In this document: in pieces, positions 34,023-45,267 of the stretch
Layout: each line of letters opens with the position of its first letter
Position numbering within the stretch: position 1 is the first letter of the stretch
DNA from: Cynocephalus volans
Taxonomy: Eukaryota > Chordata > Mammalia > Dermoptera > Cynocephalidae
Direction of reading: 5' to 3'
Assembly: GCF_027409185.1 (NCBI RefSeq)
Contig: NC_084466.1
Coordinates: 73,576,501 to 73,640,500, forward strand
DNA length: 64,000 nucleotides
Translations under genes and position numbers: made by a program
The notes under the pieces: model-generated
What the model saw: only the letters and a program-made list of their open reading frames with translations
What the model was told of the DNA's origin: nothing
Databases searched by the model: none

Positions 34023-36129
34023 TAAGAGAATGGTCCAGAACTCCTCAGACCTGTAGGGTCTGCACTTATATCCAGGGCATCAGATACCCACCTCTGAGGA
34101 ATTCTGCAAAAATCTCCCTGCCTGAAAGTATCCATTGCATCACATCTATTATGGTCTTGCTATTCCTTTTACATAACTGGAAACACTTCTTCATCAGAAT
34201 TACTTCCCTTCTAAGACATTGACTCTAGGAGGTCACTGTTACAAGCAAAATGATCTCCAAAGAGGCATGGTCTTAACAGGAGTTCTGTTAGCTTCTTCTA
34301 TCTGTCTATTTGCAGAGGTTAAGACAATTTACTGAGTTAGCTAATTCCCCTTGGAAAGCCCAGTGTGTCTAGGCCAAGAACATACCTGCAGGACAGGTAA
34401 GATCCATAAGAAGGGGTAGAAGAACAGGACCTGGGGGCCAGAGTGGCATGAGAACCCTGCCCTGGGAGAGTTTGATAAGAATAAAATACTGAGAACGGAG
34501 CATGGGATTCTCCAGATCCACATTTTGACCTTGTGAATAGTCCTAGTCACCAATCCACTCATCTGTGATGGGAGGGTGACTAGGAAATTCCCAGGAACGG
34601 TTCAGAAATGACTTTACCTTCAATCTGAGAGGAATGCCAAGACCAGGGAGCTCCCAAGCTGTTTCTCCTGGGAAGACGAAGAACCAGCACACACTCAGCC
34701 TTACCCAGCCGTCCTCTGTGGCCCTCTCTCAATGGATGGCCACGCTAAAGAAGATGAGACAAAAGGAAGTTTAACCTAAGTTGGTGGTTTTTCTGCTTTG
34801 GACTGTAAAGTGAGTTTCCAAAAGTATTCCTCATCAATTACTTTCTGGCTTTTAAGTATTTTTAAGTATTTGTCAGACACTTTGATCAGGGCTAACCTCT
34901 TCTATTCCTAGATACACTTGCCTTCTTGTATTGCTTTTCATCTCAGGAAGCCAAGAAAAAATAATCTCATAAGGACGAAATTAAAGGAGTTAAAAATGGT
35001 GAGAAGGGGCATGGGAACTCCTGAAGGGAAAATTCTAACAAAGATTGGGCATGATGAGTTTGCACACTTATAATTAACTGAAGCTATTTAAACTTTATTA
35101 GAATATTTTTACTCAAAGATATTAATTTTGTAAGTGGCCAGGGTGAGCCTGGATGAAGAATTAGAGGTTAAGAGTGTCAACATTTGGCTCTCTATTAGAG
35201 GAAACTACACTGGACACCTCAACCTTGAGGTTTCCCACCAGCAAAGCTGCCCTCAAGAAGTTCACTCTGTAATGGGCCCCAGCCCTAACATTTCAGGTGC
35301 ACAGGGCATCTGAAAGTTCTGATCTCACATGGTTCAAACCTGCTTTAATGAGTCTTACTCTAGCTCACCATAGACCACATGATACTTGGAGGATAAGAGT
35401 ACTTGCAAAGTAACCCCTGGTGCATAAGTTCTGGTACAAAACCTGTGGTTTTCCACTCTCTAATTTATGCCTTTGGGCCCTGCTGAAAACTGGAGAATTG
35501 TTTCCTGGGCTCATGACAAAGTTACTATCTCCCGTTTCTCTCCTCTGTGAAAATCTATCCATCTTGCTAGGCCTGGAACAGATGAAACCCAGGTTTAATG
35601 ACTGAGTCACTCCACACAGTAATATCAATGCTCCAGCAATCCTCTTGAGTTGTCACTGGGACTGGGCTCACGGTTATCCTGGAGGAAAAGGTGAGACTTT
35701 GAGCATGAGCTTTTTCTAAATTACAGGAGCATAGGCTTAGGGATTTTTAAAAGTCATTCAGTCTTTCCTCCCAAGCTGATATTAGAGTGAAGAGTAACTC
35801 TCCCCACCCACTCTAAGTGTGGTTTTGAACCTACGAAACAACCTGGCTTTCTACAATTTGTATAAACTGTGTGTAAAACAGAATGAGAAAAACGTGAATG
35901 GATATGTCTACCTAGAAAAGGGATTCTCAATATAAAAAACATAAGTTTTAACTTGAGAAAATCCTTAAAAAGTGTCTACCCTTGTTAGGAAACCCACAGA
36001 GGAAGGCTCAACTAAGAATCCATAATTGTCATCAAAATGTGAAATGTGCTGGACGGTTTCATAATGACTCGGAAATTAAATAATTTTCACAAAGCAGGAC
36101 TTTGGTGTGTTTAGCTTAGTGTGCAAATC
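34023..36129. other. Unassigned non-coding sequence
   Basis: No gene or confident repeat across 2.1 kb. Short ORFs on both strands show no domain. Confidence 0.45.
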
Positions 36130-36870
36130 TTCAAAGTAAAAATTATTTATCATGCCCCTACTGGATGACAACCGTGGAGCTAAGATCTAGGTATGCAAAA
36201 GTGCATGACAGAGTCTCTTCCTTTAAAGGACTCAGTCCTGGGAGGAGGACAGATGCAAGCAGTGATAACAACATACAGGGTGATAATGCTTTGGGAGGCA
36301 TAGGAAGCAACAGTGAATTTTAGTTGGGAGCTAAAGAGGACTGTGAGGAAGAAGTGACATTTGTGCTAAATTTTGGAGGGTAGAATTTATACAAAGCAGA
36401 TGAGAGCTAGTCCAAATAAAGAGAACAGAGGCACAGAAGCAGGAGAGAGAGGAGCTTGAGGAGCTGCGTGGTTGGAAGGGAGGCAGAGCACCTGTGGGAG
36501 AACGCGAGGGGCCAGGCCATGGAGGGCCTTGCTGTTCTTGCAAAGGAGTCTACACCTCATCCCTCGGATAACAGGATTCACCAGTCAGGGGAGTGATATT
36601 CCTGGACACATTTTGGAAACATCATGCCAAGTAGAATTGACTGGAGGAGAGCAACCGGAAGCATGTTGTCACAGTCCAGGGTGGCGATGACAGGGCCTGG
36701 ATTGAGTAGTGCAAGTGGCAGAAAAGAAAAGAAAATACTAGGAAGGTTTTTGAGATGTGAACTCGGCGACTGCTCAGGTAGGTATAGAGTGTGAGAAAGG
36801 AGGAGGACTCCAGGACAGCATTTTCATCCACTTTATTGCTCAGTGTGATTCTGCATCCCACTTTCTTCTA
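36130..36870 (-). mobile_element. L2 fragment, minus strand
   Basis: Antisense L2 text such as 'gccaggccatggagggcctt', 'caggggagtgatattcctgg' and 'acagtccagggtggcgatga'. Confidence 0.75.
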
Positions 36871-36879
36871 ATCTTTCAT

Positions 36880-37200
36880 TAGTTTACTCAGGTAACATGT
36901 ACTGAGGGTTTGTTATATGTCAGGTGTCATACTGAAGATACAGTATGGAGCAGAAGGATTTTATAGGGTTATGAGAGAGAGTCAGTCTGAGGACAGGTAG
37001 CAAAAATTGCTACAGCAGAAACCAGGGCAGAGTTTCAAGCATTGTAATATTCAAGTTTTGGCAAAATAGGATTTTGGTGATATTTGTGGGCATGAATGAG
37101 AACAGAAGGACTCCTGTAGTTTCTCTGAAAAAGGTAAAGTGGTTATTTCTTAGAAATTCAACCTTAATGTAGGGCCAGATAGAATACAAAAATCGTTATG
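36880..37200 (-). mobile_element. Second L2 3' end, minus strand
   Basis: A new L2 3' terminus appears ('agtttactcaggtaacatgt', 'tatgtcaggtgtcatactga'). It is interrupted by the LTR at 37205; L2-like sequence resumes after it. Confidence 0.6.
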
Positions 37201-37204
37201 GGGT

Positions 37205-37640
37205 CAGTACCAAGGGTTAAATGTTTACCCCAGAAGTTCACGTATTGGAAAGTTGACCCCCCATCAGAACAGTGCTAAGAGGGCGGGAAATACAATTATG
37301 GTGTTTCAAAGGCGTGGGCTTTAAGTGGTGATTAGATTATGAGGACTGTGCCCTTGTGAATGGATAATCCGTTCATGGAGTAATGGGCGTGGCTCTGCAG
37401 GCTTTACGAGGAGAGCGAGTGAGAAGTTCAGCTCACTCTTGCTCAAGCCCGTTCTCACCATGTGACACCCTGGTCACCACAGGAGTCTGTAGAGTTCCCA
37501 TCAAGAAGGAGGCCCTCACCAGATGTGTCCCTTGGATCTTGGACTTTCCAGCCTTCAAACTGTAAGAAGTAAATTCTATTTCTTTATAAATCACCCAGTT
37601 TCAGGTATTGTTACAAGCAACAAAAATGGACCAACACAAT
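37205..37640 (+). mobile_element. Solo MaLR LTR (MST/MLT1-type)
   Basis: Typical MaLR LTR text: 'ggtgattagattatgagg', 'ctttataaatcacccagttt' and an end near 'caacaaaaatggaccaacac'. No internal region. Its MST-like 3' end would fit a euarchontan host, but this is weak evidence. Confidence 0.75.
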
Positions 37641-38670
37641 CAGGGAAATTCAAGATAGTTCAGAAAAATGGAGGCTTTCAAGTTCTTGCCCTGATGCAGT
37701 TTATATAGGTGGGGTGACATACGATAAACAAAAGCAGCTAGTAAATCATACAGTGTATTAGAAGGTGATAGGTGCTGTGGAGAGAAATATAAAGTAGGGA
37801 ATGAGATCAGGGAACATGGAGTGTGTGCGTCTGTGATTTTCACACACATACATGTTTGCTATTTTAAGTGGCATGGTCAGGGGAGGACTCACCGAGACAG
37901 TGACAGACACAAATGTGCCTGTCCTCAAGAGACTCAGTGTCCTGGAGGAGTCAGAGAAGTGCAGTGCCACGTGAGAAGTTCAGGTTAGGGGAATGCACAG
38001 GATGGCACGGGGTGGGAACACTGGGCACTGACCCTGCTGGGGAGTAGGGGGTGGGTAAGGAAAGCATCTCAGGTGAGCTGCCACTCTAGCTGCAACCTGA
38101 AGGTGAGTCTGAGTTACGTAGGTTGAATAAGACAAAGAACACAAAGCTTTTGTGATAGAAAGAAGGAGCATCATGTCAAGGCACAAAGGTCCACTGGTTT
38201 GGAACTTTCAGGGAACTTCCTGTAGTTCAAGTACAACTGGAGAGCAGGGTGGTGTGGAGAGTTAACAGTGCCAAGAAAGGAAGGGCTGGACCAGGGATGG
38301 ACCTTGAGCATCGTAACAAGGACTCTGGACTTCAGAATGAAGGCAGTACCTGTGTGCGTGTGCCTCTGTGTATGTGTGTGTTTGAAAGAATTTTGAGCAA
38401 ACAAATTTTGGATTTGTTTTTAAAAAGATCATGCTGGAGGTTGTATTAAAGATGGATTAGAGAAGATTAGGGAGGAAAATAATTCTATAATAGAATTTAG
38501 GGAGAGTTATAATAGAGTTTAGTTGGGAATTATTAGTAAATTTAGGCAAGAACTGAGAAATACCTGAGAAAGTCAGAGGCAGTGGTTATAGAGAAGTCAT
38601 AGAGGGAAAATTCAGGAGCTAGGAAGATGGTTTCTGTGGATGGCACAGACTCTCAGGCCACTGACCCATT
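37641..38670 (-). mobile_element. L2 fragment, minus strand (continuation)
   Basis: Antisense L2 continues: 'gaaggtgataggtgctgtgg', 'ggtcaggggaggactcac', 'gagcagggtggtgtggagag', 'aaaaagatcatgctggaggt'. Together with 36880-37200 it suggests one long L2 split by the LTR. A short (GT)n lies at about 38351-38381. Confidence 0.65.
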
Positions 38671-40179
38671 CTGCCATCCATCCCATTCCCTCAGTTGCCT
38701 GCGGCTAGGAGCCCAGACACAGTCTTCCACGTCAAAACCTCAGCCCAGATGAATCAACCTGCCCACCTTTGGAGATGTCTGCTCAGGAACCACAGTGTTC
38801 TGTGACCAGTGGTGTAAATTACCGCATGGAGCCTCTGCTGGGCACTAGGCCTTGTGCAAGGGGCATGAAAATGAGTAAAAGTGGTACTGACCCTGTGGAA
38901 GTTGGGTGAGACAGGAAGACAGCTGTCTACACAGATAAGTATGGCAAGGGCATTAGAGACCGAGTCTCAGAAAGTAGGTGCTCAATAAACATACAGGACT
39001 TCAAGGAATCAAACAAGTGCTGTCAGAATCTGAAGACAGGATACTAAACTCTGCTGGGGGAGCTGGGGAAGCTTCATAGACAGAAAGACATTTAACTGGG
39101 TCTTGAAGGATGAATATGTGCTTTGCCAGGAAGCACAGGGACAACAGTCAATTAAGACGAGCTGGTCATAGCAATAGAGACATGCATAGTCAGCTGTGAA
39201 ATTATTTTTCCTTTTTGAAATCTAGCTTAGATCCACAGCTATACTCCGTTACCTAAATTCAGCCCTGATTAGGCAGGAAGGAAATGATTTCGTTCTGAAG
39301 GCAGAGACATAAATAATCACAGAGAACCAAAAATATAAATGCTATTTATTTCTGGTTCTTCTGTTAATGTATAATTAACATTTAGAATAAAAATCTAGGG
39401 AGGAAGCTAATTCTAATATTTGAAATGATTGAAGAAACAAATTTTGGAGGGTCTAGGAGAGGCCTGGATTTGAGGAGCAGGACTTTAAAAGTTAAACCAA
39501 GAATCTCAATTTCCATTTCTATCCACGTCAGCCATGTCTCTCCTCAATGAGTCGCTAAATGTAAGTAGCCCTTAAATGGTGCCATTTGAAGTCATGGAAA
39601 GTCTTTCAGGCAATGTGAGTACATGAGTGTAGTCCAGGCTCGCAGATGACACCAAGGATTTGGGGACGACCAAAGCTTAAAGTTTTCCTAGCCATAAGCT
39701 CCCCCATCAGTTATTCTATCCAGCTTCTTATCACACTTTGAACAGGGCACGGATTCCAACCCAACTGCATATGTTTGAGAAACTAGCGAAAACCTGCCAG
39801 AGGCAAACATTAAATTTTGGTGAACACTGAATGAATTTATAAAAGGTTCTCTCTGACTCAACCAGTGCAAATTTGCATTTGCTAGAGACGTACTGTGAGA
39901 ATTGGGTTTGTAGTAAAAATGTTAGTACCTGGTCTACAGCTGCTGCCAGTCACTCAGAGATCAACCACTGTGGGCTCAGAGCAAAGAGACAGGCACCTGC
40001 TCTACACGCAAGGGCCCGGGAAGTATTCATGTCTCCTACTTGTTTTGTCCTTCTCTGGATTATGTAGGGAATAAAGAAATCAACTTAAGATGGATTTCCA
40101 AGGGAATCCCAACTACCAAGGAACAATTTAAGTACACATCCCCTTCACAGAGTATTACCTAGTTTTGACTGACTGCCGC
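38671..40179. other. Mostly unassigned; weak L2-like patch
   Basis: About 38815-39150 weakly resembles antisense L2 ('tgctgggcactaggccttgt', 'gacatttaactgggtcttga'). The rest, including 39180-40170, shows no gene or repeat that I recognise. Confidence 0.4.
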
Positions 40180-40680
40180 AGGCATCAAGAGAGCAGTCAG
40201 CAGGGACTGGGAGAGTCAGAGAACTCCCTGGAAGGGGGAACTTAGCCTGGCCCCGGAGAGATGGAGAAAGGGTAGGAAAGCTGCTGGAGGGAGAGACAAA
40301 GTATTTGGATGGGCAGGGGAATGGAGACAGGACAGAAGAGGTAGTGGGCAGGAAGGAGAACGGCCCTGAACAGAAAGGAGGTGGTTCTTTCCATGAGGAG
40401 GGTGACTTGGAGGGTAGGAATGTCAACAGGTAGGAATGCAGCCAAATTCTGCAGGTCTTAAAAGCTGCACGAAGAAATTAAGATGATGTAGGAAGCAGTA
40501 GGAGCCTTGTAGGTTCTAGAACAGGGCCTCAAAATGGTAAATAACTTATGTGTTCAGAAGATTTATCTGGCAATACAGCTAAGAATGGATCAGATATGGG
40601 AGAAACCAGTTTGGAGATTGTAGCAGTTTTCCAAGTGGTTTCAGTTATTCGATTCCAGTTGACCATGTGGTGGCAATGGG
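40180..40680 (-). mobile_element. L2 fragment, minus strand
   Basis: Purine-rich antisense L2 with 'ggagccttgtaggttctaga' and 'aagatttatctggcaataca'-type sequence. Moderately diverged. Confidence 0.55.
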
Positions 40681-40829
40681 AATGGGGGGGAAAGGAAATT
40701 ATTTTATCATCTCTTATTACCCAAGCATCACTCCTTGAGGAAAACATTGGGTGGGGGAGTTTGGAGAAAATTGGTGTCTGATTAGGAATTGTAAGGAAAA
40801 TTGAAATATAAATGGTCAGGATCCCTCAG

Positions 40830-41190
40830 ATGTTTGGAATCTTGCCAAGCATGACCTAGTCTGTTTAGTGTAAATATACATATGTGTACCCAGGTGTCCC
40901 TTGGTTATTGTCTGATGTAATTGCACATGTGCACCCAGGTTCTTTGGTTATCTGACTAGCAAAGTATAAAGCACACACGGCTCTGATTCAAAGTGCCCTC
41001 GGGATGCCTCAGGAGGCTGCTAGGGTAGCTGCTGCTAGCTACCTGAGCTTGTGTCGGAATAAAGCCTATTAGTATTTACCCATAGCTCCCAGGGTCTTTT
41101 TCCTATTACCTAGCTTGTGGCCTGCATGTGAGGGGTCTGTGGCCCAGTCTGTACAAGGGGTTTCAAGGGTCTGTGAGCGCTAGCCTGACA
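40830..41190 (+). mobile_element. Putative ERV solo LTR
   Basis: The layout resembles an LTR: a TG start at about 40831, a TATA-like GTATAAAG at about 40964, an AATAAAG polyadenylation signal at about 41058 preceded by 'gagcttgtgtcgg', a U5-like GT-rich part, and a CA near 41190. No flanking duplication is certain, and the family is not identified. Confidence 0.45.
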
Positions 41191-42344
41191 GGAATCTAGG
41201 AAAATAGCTGAACAAGTTTATCCATGGAACAATTTGGGAAGATGTCTTGATTCTCCAGAGTTCCATAACCGGCAGGAGCAGTTGCATCACTTGGAAATGG
41301 CTGGCTTTGTATTCCTGTCTGTGAAAGGCTAGACAGGAGCAACGTGATCCTTTAGCTGGAGTGTGGAGCCAGTGTGTGTGGAAATGCAGACTTTTCCAAG
41401 TCAGAGAAGAGAGCTCAAATTCAGAGGGAAATGAGGTGGCAGCCTTTCTGTGACAGAGGTCACAGGCTCTGCAGCAGGGCCTGCTCTTGTCTGGGGGTTG
41501 AGGTCACAGTGCTACCTCAGGTGGCACTTGGAGAACACAAGTGGAAAAGATAAACACTTCTGAGCCATTTTTAAATTTTCTACACATTTACATTTCTTTT
41601 GGCATAGGCCAGATGATTATAGGCTGATATGATTACATTTTAAAAAGAGTTTCTTAACATTTTCTCTCTGTTCTTCCTACGGTCTCTATCCTCACCTACT
41701 GGATTAGCACCAAGTTAGAAGAGCAAATTTCCACATTTCATTCTTATTTTTATGCTCTTTATCTTTTATTTATCTGTGAATATATCCTATATTATAGCAG
41801 CATGAGAATCTTCATATTTGAAAATAACCTGATTTCCACAATGCTGAATAATCGATTTACTTTTTCAAGCATAATGTTAAACTATCAACAGCAAAAGGCT
41901 TATGACTGAAAACCAGAAGACTGTTTCACATATCTACTAAAAAAATCATTGTTGATGACCAAAGTTCAACTTAGTTTACTGGAACTAATTTTTTAAAATA
42001 AAATCTAGTAACTGCAAAATTACATGACTCTGATGAGCTATACTTTGATAAAGCCCTGAATATAATTCATTCACTTTATGTACAAACATTTGAGTGTCTC
42101 TTCTGTTCTGAGCAGCATGGTTGGTGTTGATTTTAGTCTCAAAGGAAGAGGTAATTCTCTTGTCCAGGGCTGAGCTCACTGTCTTTCACTCTGGATCTCA
42201 TTTCTTCCCCTTGTCTCTGGGATCTCACACCTTTAAGCATTAATTTATTAAGTCATTCAACAAGCATTTCTGAGAATCTATGTACAGCCCTATGCTAGAT
42301 CTGGAGGTAAAGGGGTGAAAAGACAATCCCGGGCCTGCTGTGTT
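41191..42344. other. Unassigned non-coding sequence
   Basis: No gene. 42235-42330 resembles an old repeat 3' end ('aagcatttctgagaatctatg') but is too short to assign. Confidence 0.4.
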
Positions 42345-42945
42345 GGATGGAGCTTGCCATCCAGTGGGAGGTTGTCCCCTCCCGGTCCATCTTCTACCTC
42401 TGCACCCATCAGACTGCTTCTCTTCAGCTGTACTACAACCCAGGTCCTCCTATATTAACAGTAAAATTCAACGCAGCCCTTCTTTGACACCTGCTCCTAT
42501 TATGCAGCTTCTACTCTATGGCACTATGTTCTCCTGCTCCTGCTAAGTCTTTTTGGTGGATTCCTCTTTTATGTGCCTCTGAAGGACTTGTCTTTAAACC
42601 CCAAAGTTCAATTCCTCAGCCTTTTCTCTTATGGATTTCTATATATTCCCTAAGGATGTCATTCATGCCTTTTGCCCTGGCATTCTTCTGACCTCCACAC
42701 CCATATTTCCAGCTGCCTAAAGGACCTCTTTTCAGGAGTGACTTATAGAGACATATATTGGACTCTCCACGCTTATTATGTCCAGCCAAGCAAAGCTCCT
42801 TCTCACTTTCCTATTTTTTTCTCACTAGTTACATGGGGCTGCCTTCTTCTCTGGTGGTTGCAGCTCTTATCACATTGTTTTGCAGCAAGTTGCCAGTTGT
42901 ATCTTCTTGGGGAATAAATCTCTCTGAACATCCCTTTCTTCTTCT
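42345..42945 (+). mobile_element. L2 fragment, plus strand
   Basis: Sense L2 ORF2 region: 'ccacacccatatttccagct', 'ggactctccacgcttattat', 'cctcagccttttctcttatgg'. Confidence 0.65.
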
Positions 42946-43045
42946 GACAAACAGAGATAATAACCCCAATCTCATGGGGTTACTGTGAAGATTACATGAA
43001 ATTATACATAACATTTCACACCCAGCAGATACCCAACACGCGTTT
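42946..43045 (-). mobile_element. MIR SINE fragment, minus strand
   Basis: 'gagataataaccccaatctc' and 'tgtgaagattacatgaaatt' match antisense MIR. Confidence 0.65.
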
Positions 43046-44259
43046 GTCTCTTCTTTCTCTTTTCTCCTTCCCTCCTCTCTTCACCAGACTGTGAGTAACC
43101 TGAGAGCAGGATCTGTGCTTTCCTAATTTTCAATGCTGAGTGACTGTTGAGTGAATCACAGAACGTATATAACAGGGACCTGTGATATGCAGACTGTCCA
43201 GATCTGTATTTAAAATTCTCAGAGGCTGCCAATCTTTCATCTTCTATATTCATTCATTCTGTAGGAAAATATTAAGAAGTAAAAACCTAGGATAAACACT
43301 ATACAGTAATTGCAGTTAATATTCCTTAAGGGTTTTACACAGGGTGTGTCTTTCCACATATAAGGAACAGATCATCCATGCAACCTCTATTAGTGCATTC
43401 AGAACGCAATCTGAAGCCCACAGTTCTAAAATTCACCAAAGTTTTCTGCACATTATGTGAACAAATGGATTTCATGTCTTTAATTTGAACGTAGTCTTAC
43501 ATTTTCATCAAATTTGCATTACATCGGGTGCCAAGGTATAAGTTATTTTTGGAAAAATGTCATCTTTATCCTGTGGGGGGAAAGTCAGAGCTCTGAATAC
43601 TGATGGCACGTTTCTTTCATGAGAAATTATTTGTTGTAGTTTAGCATTCACTATGACAACATGGCTGAGTGTGGCTGAATTGTGATCTTGCCTTGCAAAG
43701 AAATAATGATTCTAGATTCCTGCGGCTTATAAGTAGGTGCATTCTGATTAGGAAGAGATCTGTCCAGTGTTTTTCTAAGTCATTTGTTGTGTGGTATGTG
43801 GTGGTTGATTGCGTTCAGCCTGCTTTAAGCAAAAAGATCTAACTTATTTTAGAAGGCAGGTTGCAGGCTGCTGAGTCACAGAGGTTCCTTCAACAAAGAG
43901 AAAGTGAGTCCCAAAGAGAATTGCACCTGAGGGCACACGCAGCCCGCAGCCCGCAGCCAGGGCCTGGGGTGGAGAGTGCAATGCTTCTACTCCAGCTGCA
44001 CATTAAGCTGGAATTAACGAGTCCAAAGCCTTGGGCAGCCTACAGGTCAGGACCTACAAACACTGAAAAAAGGCTATACTGAGTGTTACACAGCTAAATG
44101 ACTCAGAAAAACCACTTAAACTAAGATGATTTTTCTCTGTTTTCACTTATGGGGTATTGCATAGCTTGTAAACAAGTATTTAAAAGTGAATTTTATTTGC
44201 TTCGTTACTCTAAATGAATTCTGTATGGAAATATTGATGCACATGAAGAAAATTTATTT
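43046..44259. other. Unassigned non-coding sequence
   Basis: No gene or repeat that I recognise. A slightly GC-rich patch at about 43930-43975 contains a short tandem of CAGCCCG. Confidence 0.45.
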
Positions 44260-45124
44260 ATTTATTTTTTAGATGATTGCTCATTCATTTGTGGACTCTT
44301 TGTTAAAGGTGCCTCATGTGCCGGGCCACAGGCTGTTAGGATAGCTTGCAGCCTCACCGCAAGGAGTGTGGAGTATGATGCGTGGAAGGAGACAGATGCA
44401 TCCCCACCATGGTGAGTGCCGCGTATTCCATAAATGGGGTGGTATGCAACCCATAGGAGCTGACACCTAAGCGAAAAGCAAGGATGCATATGATCTGGCC
44501 AGGCATCAGGAATTGGTTCCACATAAAGGAAGCAGCATGTTTAAAGATCTGGGGGACAGAGAGCCAGAGAGAGAAAGTTTGGTTAGTGGTAGGTAAGAAT
44601 TGAGGAGCAGTTCCCACTGGAGAAATTTATCTTTATTATTAGCTCAATGGAAGCCACTGAAGGATAGTAAACAGTGGATCAGATTTTCATTTTAGAAAGA
44701 TTATTGTGGCTGCAGATTGGAAAATGGATTGGTGCGGGGATGAGAGTGGAGGCAGGAAGGCCCGTTAAAGATCCTGGCTAAGTGGCTGAAACAGGGCAAG
44801 AGGATGAGAGAGAAGTGGGTGAAGCCAAGAGCTCTCTGAGGGTGTGAACGTCAGGATACTGTGATTGTTTGAAAGTAGTGGAAGCCGCAGGTGGACTCAA
44901 GTATCACTGGAGTCAATAAGAGAGGGAGCAGGTTGGGGGCAGCAGGGCAGGAAGCCGAAGAATTTAGTTTTGGATGTGTTGAGTCTGGCGCAGGAGTCGT
45001 TAGACTGCAGGACTGCTGGGAGTCAACAGCATGCAGACGGAAATGAGGCCCTGGGAGCAGAAGTGATTATGTGGAGGGGACATAAAGACGGCCAAGCACG
45101 AGTATCTGAGGAATACCAACATTT
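44260..45124 (-). mobile_element. L2 LINE, minus strand, left of nested L1
   Basis: Antisense L2 throughout: 'ttaaagatctgggggaca', 'tcaatggaagccactgaagg', 'gattattgtggctgcagatt', 'gttttggatgtgttgagtct', 'ggaataccaacattta'. The L1 at 45140 splits it and it resumes at 48167. Confidence 0.8.
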
Positions 45125-45139
45125 AAAAAGAAGAGTTGT
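45125..45139. repeat. Target-site duplication, left copy (15 bp)
   Basis: AAAAAGAAGAGTTGT, repeated exactly at 48152-48166. Confidence 0.95.
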
Positions 45140-45267
45140 TATTTGAGTCTTCTCTCTTCTTTTTTTTGTTAGCCATGCTAATGGTTTGTCAATTTTATTT
45201 ATCTTTTCAAAAAACCAACTTTCTGATTTGTTGATCTTTTGAATTGTTTTTTGGTTTTCAATTTCAT

